Shown here piece by piece: positions 21,270-33,321 of a stretch of DNA of 64,000 nucleotides. The stretch covers positions 2,023,454 through 2,087,453 of the forward strand of contig JAJEKV010000033.1 of the NCBI GenBank assembly GCA_021234155.1, given 5' to 3'. Every line of letters begins with the position of its first letter. The first letter of the stretch is position 1. The stretch comes from Isoetes taiwanensis (Eukaryota; Streptophyta; Lycopodiopsida; Isoetales; Isoetaceae). Made by a program: the position numbers and the translations under genes. Below the pieces are notes generated by a model. It ran no database searches. It saw only the letters and a list, made by a program, of their open reading frames with translations, and was not told the origin of the DNA.

Positions 21270-23300
21270 TAGATAGTTCTAGATGCTCATGGATAAGCAA
21301 AATAGGATGTTCTAGATAGTTCTAGATGCTCTAGTTCTAGATTGTAAAAATTTGCATAAAGCCAAAGTATGATGAATATTCTATATGCTCAGAAGCTCGT
21401 GGGTAAGCAACTCAGTCCAAAAATAGAAAGTTTTTTGAAATTTTGCAAACAACCAAAATAGACTGTTTTGGGATGTTCTAAAATGTTTTAGATGCTCATG
21501 CGTAAGCATCTCAGTCTAAAAATAAAAAATTTTAAAACTTTGCAAATAGTCAAAATAGAACATTACTCTATTATTCCAGATGGTCATGAGTCAGCATCTC
21601 AGTGCAAGAATGAAAAATTACAAAAATAGGCGATACTTTGAAAATATAGTAGGTGTGGGTAAGGTCCTCATGGGCGATGCCTTGGAATCCATAGTAGGTG
21701 TGAGTAAACTCCTCATGGGTGACACTTTGGAATTGGTAGTAGGTAGTAATAAGCTCCTTATAGATTGACCAATGAATATTGAGTAACATAGGTATTGATT
21801 AATATGCATCTATGGGTGTGCATGGTAGTAGGCATGAGTGGGCTCTTCATGGGTGGTACTTTGGAATTAGTAGTAGGTGTGAGTAAACTCCTCAATAGGC
21901 GACACTTTAGAATTAGCAATTGGTAGCAATAAGCTCCTCATAGATTAACAAATGGATATTGAGTAACATCGATATGGATATTGAGCCACATGATTATGAC
22001 ACTTTTGGAATTGAACATAGGTATGAGTAAACTTCCCATGGGCGATACTTTGGGATTGATAGTAGATGCGAATAAGCTCCTAAAGAGTCATACTTTGAAA
22101 TCGGTACTAGATGTTGTTAGTAAGGGTGCATAAGCTCCAAATGGGTGTTAACTTTACAATTGGCAGTAGATGTGACTTAGCTCCTCATGTATGATACTTT
22201 CAAATTGGTAGTAGGTATGAGTAAGCTCCTCATGTGTCATACTTTGGAAATGGCAAGAATTGGCAATAGGTATGAGTTAGCTTTTCATGAATGATACTTT
22301 GGAGTAGGTAGTAGATGTGAGTAAACTCCTAATGGGTGCGGTACGTTGGAACTGGTAGTAGGTGTTGATAGTAGGTGTGTGTAAGTTTGCAATTAGCAGT
22401 AGCTATGAGTAAGCTCCTGATGTGTGATACTTTATAATTGGTAGTTGGTAGAGGTCCTCATGGGTGTATGTGTGTGTACTTTTGAATTGGTAGAGGCCAA
22501 AGTTGAGGAATTAGTGCCAAACTCCAAGTCGGGGAGGAGAAGGGATTAATGCAAAAGAAAAGGGACTGCCTACTGCATCTCTGAACAAAAAGTTACAAAA
22601 ATAATGTATATGCGCATGCACGAATGTGCATATCTCCAAGACCGAGGCCGAGGCCGAGGAGTTAGTACCAAACTCCAAATCAAGGTCGCGGCCGAGGAGT
22701 CAATGCAAAATAGAAAAGGCCCGCCTACTGCACCTCCATGAACAAAAAGTGAGAAAAATAATATATGTGTGCATGCACGTGTGTGCACATCTCCAGGTTG
22801 AAGCCAAGGCCAAGACCGAGGTCGAAGAGTTAGTGCAAAACTCCAAGTCGAGGCTGAGGCCGAAGTCGAGGAGTCAATACAAAAGAAAAGGGTGTGTAAG
22901 CTTCACATGGGTAATACTTTGAGAATGATAGTAGATATGAGTCAGCTCTTCATGTGATATACTTTGGAATTGGCAGTTAGATATGAGTAAGCTCCTCATG
23001 CGTGATACGTTGTAATTGGTGAAAGACGTAGTAAAGATCCTCATGGGTGTACGTCGGTCAGCTGAACATGTGTGATAATTTTGAATTGGTAGAGGTCGAG
23101 GTCAAGGAATTAGTGCCAAATTCCAACCCCAGGTCAAGGAATTAGTGCAAAAGAAAAAGGCCTGTCTATTGCATATCCATGAACAAAAATGACAAAAATA
23201 ATGTATGTATTGCACGGGTGTGCAACTTCAAATCGAGGGTGAGGCTGAGGAGTCAATGCAAAAGAAAAGGGCCCGCCCCATTAGGGTGGGCCCTTTTCTA
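21270..23300 (+). repeat. Degenerate minisatellite block with two interleaved repeat families
   Basis: The first part (21270-21570) repeats TTCTAGATGCTCATG... motifs. From about 21580 to 23070 a unit near 60-80 bp recurs with variants of GTAGGTGTGAGTAAGCTCCTCATGGGTGATACTTTGGAATTG. Between about 22500 and 23280 a second, about 170-bp, family is interleaved: GAGGCCGAGGAGTCAATGCAAAAG, GGGCCCGCCTACTGCA, then CCATGAACAAAAA...TGTGCA. No real coding frame was found. Confidence 0.6.
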
Positions 23301-24149
23301 GTATAGGTCTAATATGACATGATATATAAAAAGAAAAACTCATCAAAAAGTAAAAAGTTATTAAAATATGAAAACAATTGATGGGAAAAGGGAGGAGGAG
23401 GAAGACTATGGAAATAAAAGAGCATAAAAGAGCAGATGACAGAAGAGATCCAAATGAAATGCTTAAGCAAAAAAATGAATCAAAATATACAGAGCCAAAG
23501 GTAAAGCAAAAGAAGAAAGGATCATTGGAATACAAAAGGTAATGGAAAAACAAAGGTCAAATAGCACATGGACCGAAAAGAACATAGCGAGCAACGAACT
23601 AACAGAACAAATGGAACAAATAGACTACAAAAAGCAATGCAAGGAAAAAAAGCCAATGGTATATAGAACAAAAAGAACTAAATAGTAGGAGGGAGCGAAG
23701 AGGAGTTCACAAGTTGTCGACGTATTTATGCATAAGTGCAAGTTAAGGGTTTTCTTTTACGAATTTTCGTACCTAATGAGATCTTTTTTGGGAGTATTTT
23801 TGTAAGATTTGGAGTAAATTGCATATGGAGGGGGTTCAAATATATCTCTTAAAATCCGTAAATTCGAGGGTGCTTTTTGCTACCCTGTAAACACAGATGG
23901 CATATCCGCATATATATAAGTGCATCCTCTAGGAAGCGAATAAGGAACAATGGAACAAAACAAATAGAACAAATGGACCAAACTAGAAATAGTGAGAGTG
24001 CAACAAACAAGTTAATAAGCAGACAAACACTAACGAGAAAATACAAATGATAGGAGATGCAACCAAGGTAATATGACCAAAATGAACAAGAGAAAGGGGA
24101 TGAAAGAGGCACATGGAACAAAATTAACGAAGCTAATGGAACAAAAATA
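23300..24149. other. A-rich spacer with repeated GAACAAATGGAACAAA words
   Basis: The plus strand is strongly purine-rich and repeats short words such as AATGGAACAAA and GAACAAATAGAACAAATGG. This looks like decayed simple sequence. No gene was seen. Confidence 0.4.
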
Positions 24150-24983
24150 AGAGAATAGAATAGAATAGAATAGAATTGTTTTTATCGTCCACGGAGACCA
24201 ATCGGCCTATGGGACCCAATACAAAAAGCGCAGCAGTCACATTACTGTCCGGATTAAAAAACCCCCGCCCCGAAGGGTTTTCGAGGGAAAAACCGTGGCA
24301 GCAATAAGACTGCTGACAACGATTAAATGGTTGACTGGGGGCATATCTGAGCCCTCAACTCCAGTACTTCCTGAATGTATGATCCGAGTGAGCGCACCGA
24401 AGTCGTGCCCAGTATCATGTGTAGCGGCTCATCAGGTCTAATCAATTGAGCATAGCGTGTCCGAATCTGATCATATGCCGGGCAGCTCTGGAAAGTGTGA
24501 CACTCATCCTCAACAGCTCCCATCTGGCAGCATTGACAAACCCTATCCTGACGTGGCTCCCCAATCCATCGACCTGTCTCAATCCAGAAATGGTGGGCAC
24601 CTGTGCGAATGGAGGCGATATGCCTGCGCTTTTTCATGGGCAGATGTGAACGTAGGTAGCGCTGTGGGCCTCGTTCTAATGTGGGATTTATGTGCTGCTT
24701 GTAATGCACTGTTTTGACTTGCTCCAGGGCCCTGGAATCCCAAAGCTTGCTGGAGAAACAAGCATCAAGGTAACATCTCAGGCTGTCGCAATCTGCCTCT
24801 GTTTCTACCTGGATGCACATGTGCTCCTGGACATTCCATCTAGTTAGCCACTGCACTCTTTTATCCTTCCAACAATTCTTGAGTTATTGTGGTCCCATTG
24901 CCACTGCATAAGCCAAATGCGGTAGACGATCATCATCCATATTTACCACCTTCTGGAAATAGACGATGTGTCTATTTCCAGAA
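24150..24983 (-). mobile_element. 5'-truncated LINE with (ATTCT)n tail, copy 2
   Basis: This is the same element as at 15442, truncated further at its 5' end (right side). Its C-terminal reading frame (24856-24323, 177 codons) is open. It ends in a zinc-binding array CQCCQMGAVEDECHTFQSC, typical of LINE ORF2 C-termini, then LRAQICPQSTI and stop. The 3' end is GGACGATAAAAACAATTCT with only a few AATAG units. The 5' end finishes in a 13-bp-arm hairpin (24952-24982). Confidence 0.75.
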
Positions 24984-25096
24984 CAAACAAAAAAAAGAAG
25001 GGGACACAGAGACCAAAAGAATGGAGGCATCACAGGAGAACAAACAAAAAAAAGAAGGGGACATAGAGACCAAAAGAATGGAGGCATCACAGGAGG
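24978..25096 (+). repeat. Two tandem 57-bp units next to LINE copy 2
   Basis: GAACAAACAAAAAAAAGAAG followed by GGGACACAGAGACC...CATCACAGGA occurs twice in a row with one or two differences. A 57-bp period keeps the frame, giving an apparent peptide repeat that is not a gene. Confidence 0.8.
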
Positions 25097-26013
25097 GACC
25101 CCGCGACTAGCGATAGCCGGGAGGGAATCTCTCATGTGTCATAATGGCATCCAGACTGCCATTCCCCTATAATATATAGTTAGGAAATTAATTTAGGGTA
25201 AAACCAGTGATCAGGAAAGATTTGTAGTAGATCCAATAAGTTTTGAGCTTTGTAGCAGATCTAGCAAGCTTTGCAGTAGATCCGACAAGCTGTAGGCTTT
25301 GCAACAGGAAGTTTGTTTGTATTTCGGCATGGCTTCTTCCGAAGAGCCATGGATCTGGAAGATTGACGACGACCTAACCTAACCCTAAAATATTACCAGT
25401 TGTTTACGTGCTAAACCCTGAAATTTGACATGCTCGACAAAATGGATGCCCCGATTTCCATTCCATGTTATTGGTGCTGCCACGTGGCTGCACAAAAATG
25501 CATGCCACAACTTCTATATTGTAATCTATTGTCATATGTTGAGCCGCACCGCACAAAGACAATACGAAACTCAAATTGAAATATATTAAATTAATAGATC
25601 AAAGGAGATGCGAGCGATGGAGCCAACGAAAGTACATGGACTACAAACAAGATTAATAGACCAAGTGATTGTTTCACATAAAAGTTCAAAATCGTTGATT
25701 GTTCCCTACAAGCTGAAATATTCAGGTTGCCAATAAATAAAGAGTGATTTTCTCTTCCACTTGACAAAGAATTTTGAGTTCTTCATAGGACTCTCTTTTT
25801 AAATTTCCATAGCACGTTCGGAATAATATTCCAGAACAGTATAGCCAATGCAACACAATGGGAATTTATATCACAATCTGATATGCAAAGCTAGGCTACG
25901 CATTATCATCGACAAGATGATGAGATAATCTTGGGACTGTCTGGGTCAGTGGTAACAAAAGTTTAGGTTTGCGAGGGTGAAATGCTGGAGTGTATACAGT
26001 ACCAAACTAAGGG
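25097..26013. other. Intergenic, downstream of the aquaporin gene
   Basis: The stretch is AT-rich with short chance frames. At 25215-25300 a phrase with GTAGATCCRACAAGCT recurs three times. Positions nearest 26013 are the 3' UTR of the minus-strand aquaporin gene. Confidence 0.4.
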
Positions 26014-27764
26014 TTATGGCTGAAGTGAAGAGGCTGGAGATTGGGGCTTTAAAGGGTTTGCTTGAGTTTGAGGCCTGGCAGGTGGGGCGCTGTAAACCTG
26101 CAATGGTTCCAGGAAGACATATCTGCATACAAAACATTAAACTCAGTTAAATGGCTCTCAATGAATGAGAAACAAAATAGGAGGAGATTCATTTAACAAC
26201 TACCTGTACAGTGCAGCGGCACAAATGGATCCAAAGCAAGGCCCAAACCAATAAATCCAAAAGGATGTGGACCAATAACCAGAAACAAGTGCCGGGCCAA
26301 AACTACGCGCAGGATTCATGGATGCACCAGTAAATGGTACACCAACTAAGTGATCCACCAACACTGCAAATCCAATTGGGAGGGGTGCAATAACACCTGC
26401 ACGATTTTAAATTGTGAGCACTTCACCAAGGGATGTATGCATCCCATATCAGAGCACATAAAGAAAGAAAGCATTACCTGGTCCTCGCCTATCAACAGCA
26501 ACACCAAATATGACAAAGATGAGCATGAATGTTAACATAAACTCCATAAGAAACCCTTCACCAGGCAATACTCCATGAGACAGACCATGTGATCCTAGAC
26601 TTCCTTCCCAATGTCGTGGAGTGGACGATTTCAGGAGCCCTGCTCCAATGATCGCTCCAAGGAGCTAAAAAGGATCAATGAAATGTCAGTTTCAGAGTCT
26701 TAATAGATGTGATGGCATTATTTATAATATTGTCACCTTATAGACAGTCTTGATATTCAGTTTTTATAGTTTGATTAAAATGTGAAGGCAATTTTTACAG
26801 TGATCTTATTATGAAGTATTATGATATGATATAATATATATAGTACTCTACCTGTGCCCCTACATAGAGACCAGCTCTCAACAATGTCTCCTTACCAGCT
26901 ACTACAAATGCCAATGTTACAGCAGGATTTAAGTGCCCTCCTGATATTGCTCCTGTTGCTCCGGCCAAACATGCTATTGCAAGGCCATGTCCTAATGCTA
27001 TTGCTACAAGCCTGCCCGACTTCATTTTATGATCCAACATCCCTGGTTGCACGTACTTCTACATAGTAAGAACTTTTAAACATGAAGCAGATCGTATTGT
27101 TTACATCGTTCAATTACATAGCTGCTTGGTTTTAATAAAAGAAGTGCAGCAAAGTGGATGTTGTAAATCTCTAAAAGAGCAAATCTTACCCGAAGCAACC
27201 ACAGATCCACATCCGAGATATACAAACAATAATGTGCCTATAAATTCTGCAAATGCTGCTCGCCACTGCTCTTTGGAACGGAGGGTTTTGTGGTCCCCAA
27301 GCTCCACCTACAGAAAAAGTATGGCAAAGTTTCCAAATGTAAAAAAACTGAATGGTAAGTTTCTAAGCAGTACAGAAAATATATGGTGGGTTCCTTAGAT
27401 GTATGACCAGAAATTTCATATACCATGCAACTTCTGAGCCATCAAAAAACAAACCCTAAAAACTTAAGAAAATTAAGATACAGAGCAAGAGAAATACCTT
27501 CATAAAATTAAGCATGCCCACCATCTTAACGGCCCCCTCCACCATGTTTTGAATGTGTAAAGTATCCTGCAAACCATGGTGCTGACCTGCACCAGATGGC
27601 CCTGCAGGAAAGAGCTCCTGATGTTCTGAATCAGTAGCTTCCTGAAGCTCCAACTGCATATAATTCTTTGTCGTGTTAGCCATGCCTGTGTTGGCTAACA
27701 TTTTTTGCATGCCTGTTTTCACGTCACGCATGCCTGTTTTCACATCACTCATTCCTGATTTCAT
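26014..27764 (-). CDS. HIP: HIP-type aquaporin (hybrid intrinsic protein), six exons
   Basis: Exons on the minus strand are 27764-27498, 27307-27190, 27042-26852, 26664-26478, 26396-26204 and 26122-26014. All junctions are GT...AG and the phases agree, giving 354 codons plus TAA. This is a membrane channel of the MIP family, moving water or small neutral solutes. Both NPA boxes are present ([10 protein letters not shown] and GASMNPARS). The selectivity filter reads His in helix 2 (ALGHGL), His in helix 5 (LVDHLV), Ala at LE1 and Arg at LE2. H-H-A-R is the signature of HIPs, combining a TIP-like helix 2 and a PIP-like helix 5. The N-terminus is long (about 89 residues before VELGDHK) and opens with repeats ([17 protein letters not shown]). 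An acceptor (TTTCAG at 27780) precedes the first ATG, so an upstream leader or coding exon is likely. The chosen start is the first ATG in this exon. Confidence 0.85.
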
Positions 27765-27781
27765 TTTGTGCTGCTCAATTT

Positions 27782-30700
27782 CTGAAATTCACAAAATTAT
27801 TGATTAAAAATAGTGAAAGGCACATTTCACAGGAAGGCTTTTCGTGTTGTTTGTCTTTCTATAAAGGAGACTAAATACACAATTTGCAACCTATTTGTTT
27901 TAAACAGCCCTTTTGTTTTGCAGGGTGTTAGATGATCAAAGGATAGCATCTGTCCAAGAAAAACTTTCTTGTGGACGTAGACGATGTGCCCCATGCATTA
28001 CGCCTGCATATTGCCAGAAAAGTTCAACTTCTCCTCAACCATAGGCATGCAGAGCATATGCTACGAATATTGCAGCCATAACACCAGGTCTCTTTGACAC
28101 ATTTCATGAAATATCATCATGCCTGTGACATCAATAATTCATGCATTGTGATAAAGGCATTACACTTTCCCATTTAACATCTTTATCAAGTACGCAAGCA
28201 TGAGATAGTTTACCCTCTGACATCAGAACATACTTAAAAGGGTACCATTGCATGGCTCCCATATTCTTGTTGCATTTGGTGCAAAGACTGGATGGTTTCT
28301 TTGAAACAGTTTTGATCCAAAGACACATGCATCAGGGATGCCCAAGAAACTACATACTTTATGCAGCTCACTATATACATTTTTTAATGAAGCATGGTCC
28401 CACATTTTCCAACAGGCCTGGCCCAAGACTGCCATCAAGAATTCGTACATCTGATAAAAAATAAGAGCATCTGCATCTAAAATGCTAGCAAAAATAGAAT
28501 GTTGGACCTGGGCTTGCGAAAACATAACACTCAATGAAACTATATTTCCTCCTATGCATCTTATTTTCCATACATTTCAATGAGGTTTCTATTCAAGAAC
28601 ATAATACTTCTTCAATCCAGAATGGACAAGTTGGCATGCATCATGTGGAACCAAGAAGTGCATTGTATTGCACAATGTAGGCATCACAGCAACCTTATCT
28701 CTCAAAATAGGTGGATCCTTGTAAAGCTAGAAATTTAAGAATATGTTGCTTCAGCCCCTCGAATTCAACTTTTTGCAACCATATCTTCATTCTCATAACT
28801 AACAAAATATTTCTGCAATAGTTTAGAGTCTAGGCATATAGTTCAATTTCTAGCTTTACAAGGATCTACAATCGACTATTTACAATCGACTTTTGTGTCA
28901 ATTGGACCCAAAGTGGTTTTAACAAACCAGTATACATCTTCACTTGACAGGAACTAACATGATCAATGGATATTATAACAACGTCAAAAAGTAGAAAACA
29001 GAAGTTTGCGCATTTACAACATCCACAAAATCTTGAACACTGTCCTTACATTTTACTGGGAAAGAACGCACATAAACATGGAGCTGGTAAATTTTATTTT
29101 GAAACCTTCATTAAAAATGCCAGTCATTGTGTAGTTGGAACCAGAAAACCTAAGACACAAACTTACTTATTAGAATGCTTCAACCCTTGTGATTCAGCAC
29201 GCTTCACAATCCATCACATGCAGATCGTCACCCAACCGTCTCAAATTTCGGTAGCCCTATGATGATCAAATCCAGTGGCCATGCTGCTTCCACGACAACT
29301 TTTTTTTTCTAACTGGCATGCCACGTTAGTTTTGTTTTTGTCATCGCTGAGATTTGTCCCTGCTCGAATATCATGAGAATATTCGAAATTGATATTTACG
29401 TGCTGCTACAGGTAATTGATACGTGCGAGAGCCCCATAGTATTGGTTTAGAAGATATCTTTTTTGGGTTGCCCCTAGGGGGACAATCCCTTGCTTATATG
29501 GGTCTTCGGCATATTCCTTGTATATGTCGGTATATGCCAAGAACATCCCGAAAACTGCTCCAAACTCCTAGTAGCCTGTAAACTGTCCCTTGTTGCTGGG
29601 TAGCCGCTCTAAAACCGTCTAACTGGCAAACCCTAAATAAGTATAGCACTCTGACCAATCGATTCGACGAAACATAGCAAGCAAACCCGGACTTTCGGTT
29701 TGTCACACAGGTTCGTGTTCATAATTTGTAATGTTCTGTGTTGCATGACTAGAGAATATTTTCGAGATGGGAATATGACAGGTAAAAAGATTGATCAAGC
29801 AGGATTAAAAGCATAAAGGTCGGTCAAGTAGGACCGAAGCTCTTATGCAGGCAAGCTTCTCTTGTTTTTCATTTATCTTCCTACCTTTTAGTTCTTGAAT
29901 TCCCAAAACACGTTAGAGTCTCAGGGCTTACCGTTTAGCAAATCAAGCATCTGATACAAGTTCTCCTACATATCTGGAATTACTGCTTATTGCATACATG
30001 GGATGATCGAGGTAAGAGCTTTCGGCACCAATAGATACAATGCATGCAAAACCAGTTCCTCGACGGTTTTTCAAATATAAATACTGTGAGGGTTATATCC
30101 TTGCTTTGAGATAGTCTGCGTTAAAGTAAATTGCTATACATTTGTGTAAGGGGTGGCTTCTTTGAATTATACAGAAGAGGCATAAAAACATTTGTGTTCT
30201 CCCAAGATTAGATACATTCTTCTAGGACTTGATATCTCTTAGATCCAAACTCAGCAAGCAGGTTCGTGCTATGGTCGATGAAATATTAGGCCAACAATTA
30301 TGGGATGTTCGGTTGTGATATAGGAAATACAAGACTCTGTTATGTGATTTCCTCCACATGTTCGATATGGTAATGTGGATGGAGTGATATTAGATAGAAT
30401 TAAGTTGTGCTCACAAATTTGCCATGAATAGAAACCTTTTTCAATAAAAGATTTTTTGGTCCTGTTTGCTTATGTTTTGAGTTTAACTAAGGGCTAGATT
30501 TGGCGCTTGTATATGTTTGGCCTTAAAATGCCATGCAAGACCAAACAAATTTGTGAAGCAAAGCACCAAAAGTGAGCTCAATGCTAAGTTGAAGATCGTC
30601 CTTCTAAATCTTTGATAGTGCTCCGACGCCAGGTTAGTAAGATATATTATGCAGTTATTTGGTTTTGGTTATCGCCAAATTCCTTCAAACATGAAGCCCA

Positions 30701-31048
30701 ACAATCTGGCCCAACATACGAGGGGCCTCTTTGAGAATATATGTTAACTAAACTTCCAAGATAATAAAGCAATTCATTGTGTTTTGCCCTTTTTTCCCTT
30801 GCTGTCAAGTCTAATTTCCGAACTAATTTCGTTCTATAAAGTTGAGCGTTGAAGAGCTGCTTGAAGACCAGAAACACAAAGTATTAGGGCATGGATTGGA
30901 TCTTATTATAGGCATGCACTAAGATATTTCAAGATTTCAAGCAGTTCCACTAGTTAAAAGAATTTCTACTGCAAATTGACAGAAAATATTCTGTTGCATA
31001 GATCAACTTAAGGAATATTATGAATAATAGAACAGGTTAGGGAACGTG
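27782..31048. other. Long intergenic or upstream region of the aquaporin gene
   Basis: No supported gene was found. Upstream leader exons of the aquaporin may lie here but cannot be placed. Two overlapping minus-strand frames at 28131-28534 match nothing recognised. A perfect inverted repeat at 28711-28867 is listed separately. Confidence 0.4.
28710..28868. repeat. Inverted repeat with about 22-bp arms (MITE-like)
   Basis: GATCCTTGTAAAGCTAGAAATT at 28711-28732 and its reverse complement at 28846-28867 enclose about 113 bases. The outer flanks do not show a clear target duplication. It may be a small MITE or a hairpin RNA source. Confidence 0.55.
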
Positions 31049-31925
31049 TCAATTCAATGTAAAGAATGAGTACATAACTCGGCAAAAGCCTTCACATTCG
31101 TTGTTAGCATCTCCAAATGCATTCACTTGGGAAGTTGCCAGTTTTACAAAATAACGCGACTGCAATGGAACGACAGATTGGTTGTAATTGTACGAATTCT
31201 CCCCTTCAAAGCTGCCATCACAGATATATGAAGTGGGCCGATGAGGAATCTCGAGGATTTCACCATCATCTTCTAACATCCTAAGAGCCTGGCCTATGCT
31301 TGGTTTGTACCCAACAACCACATGAGCACATAAAATACCAACCAATACAAACCTTTCCATGACACTGCGAGGACCACTTTCTCGAATAGACTCATCAACA
31401 ATTTCTTTGACATTTCCCTCCTTAGCTAGGTTCCAAAGCCAGTCTACAATATGAAAATGCCTAGAGTTTTCAGATGATAGATCCAAAGCTTTTCTTCCGC
31501 TCATAAGCTCCAATAAAACTATGCCAAAGCTGTAAACGTCTATCTTTTCAGTCAACTGTCCATACAAAGCATATTCAACAGCTATGTACACAGGGGTGCC
31601 TGCTACTCTTATTGTCATATGAGTCATTCCTTCTGGAGTCACCTTTGCTAAACCAAAATCTGCTGCTCGTGCATTGAACTCACTATCCAAAAGTATGTTG
31701 CTAGGTTTAATGTCCCTGTGGATTATGGCAGGCTGAATCTCACTATGAAAAATAATTTATTCCCATTGCCATGCCTAATGCTATCTTCCTGCGCTCTGGC
31801 CACTTTAGTAAAGACTTAGTAGGTCCATGGAGATGATCTTCAAGAATTCCCTTAGGCATAAAGTCGTAAACAAGCATTCTCATGTGGCCATCTTTAGTCC
31901 CATGAACACAGCAGCCATGCTATGT
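31049..31925 (-). pseudogene. Receptor-like protein kinase pseudogene (5'-truncated)
   Basis: The minus strand encodes the kinase domain from about subdomain IV onward. It reads GCCVHGTKDGHMRMLVYDFM, then PAIIHRDIKPSN (catalytic loop), ADFGLAK (metal-binding DFG), and DVYSFGIVLLELMSGRKALD (subdomain IX). A single extra T at about 31750 shifts frame between GMAMGINYF and the HRD loop. The activation segment reads GTPVYIAVEY where GTPGYIAPEY is normal, so the invariant P of the APE motif is lost. The glycine loop, ATP-binding lysine, transmembrane segment and ectodomain are absent: homology ends abruptly at about 31925. The C-terminal frame stays open to 31049. It resembles plant LRR/RKF3-type receptor kinases. 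Confidence 0.8.
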
Positions 31926-31929
31926 TTTC

Positions 31930-33092
31930 ATTTAGTAATTTCTCAATGTAGGGTTTGCAGTCAGACTTTGGAGCAAGGGGTTATTTCTTTATATCATTTC
32001 TAATTGTTTGCTCTCTAGTAAGTAACTGCATTAGGCTGGTTCGTCTCTGTGGTAAAGCCCTATGAAAACACTTAATGTATGTTGTTAATCATTGTTAATA
32101 ATTATTGCCAGAATACTCTCTGCTATGAGTATTGTTTGCCTTCTAATTGTTAGTGCATTTCCACAAAAGTTCATTCTCTGCTCCTTTATGTTCACATTTT
32201 CTGCTCATAACAGCTCAACAGCTTCACATCCTCTGCTCCTTTTCTATTAGGCTCAGAGTAAAGTCTAAATATCAACACTCCCAAAGGTGGAGTTAGGGTC
32301 TTCTCGGAATCTCAGACCTGGAGAATTGTTGGCAGTCCCTTGCATCTACAAAATACTGTACCTCAACTGGAATTATCAAGTCAAGTTACAGATCATGGAG
32401 TATATTGCTCTTTGTGATTGTGTTATCACGCTTTTTTACTTCATGAATCATCATAAGCCAGCTCACAACATCGAACATGTTGTATGTCCATCTTGATCCC
32501 TTCATATATACAACAACATGTTGTTTACAGCATGTTTGTATATGGCAATGGCAACGTAGCAAGAGGCCGGGAAGAAAGGCTGCATCTGTAGTTTGATCCA
32601 ACAACAGATTTCCATCAATACATCCAGCTGCCTCAAGTATATTAAATATTTCTAGAAAAATAGATCAGGATGTTGGTTGCTCCATTTCTTCACGTATGAA
32701 TCTTGAGAAATTGGTTCATATCTCTGCCACAAAATTGCAGAACAATCCTGCTTATCTTACTTATTTCTTTATTTTTATCTTAGGGTATGCCACTCTTAAA
32801 TACAGTTCTTACTGGTATATAGTTACATGACACCCTTTTTTTGTACATGGACGTGCTTAGTATTCCACTAAAATATCTTATGTGTTTATACTATGACCAC
32901 TTACAGGAGCATCACGCTAATTCATGCGAAGAGGGGACGAGAACTTTTCATAAATGCAGCCATTTATGCTATTTCTAAAAAATGATCTGGAGTAGTTTTC
33001 CTGCTTTGAAGAAATTATGGCATGCAAATGCAATTCTAACTGCAGCTATACAAAGTTGCATTTAGAAGGCCCATTCATCCTGAATAATCGAT
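31930..33092. other. Intergenic, no gene seen
   Basis: AT-rich sequence with repeated short phrases such as CTCTGCTCCTTT. No coding, RNA or repeat feature is supported. Confidence 0.4.
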
Positions 33093-33321
33093 ATTTTTTT
33101 TTGAAGGACGAAAGCCAAAAAGTTTATTAATCAGAGAAAAAGTACAAAATTTACATGTCTCATCTAACTGTGTAAGCACAAAAAGATGCCACAGGAGCAC
33201 ACGCCTGGAGCACAATGTACTTACTCCAGAATAGGAGACTAATGATAAGAATCAATTCGGAGATACTGAATCTAGATGCGTTCCATCAGTTCTGAGTCAA
33301 GGGAGGAACATTCATAGGCTG

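Noticed and set aside
28131-28534. Overlapping minus-strand frames (65 and 103 codons), the second resembling protein
   Set aside because: No domain recognised, no splice partners found, and neither frame joins the aquaporin gene.
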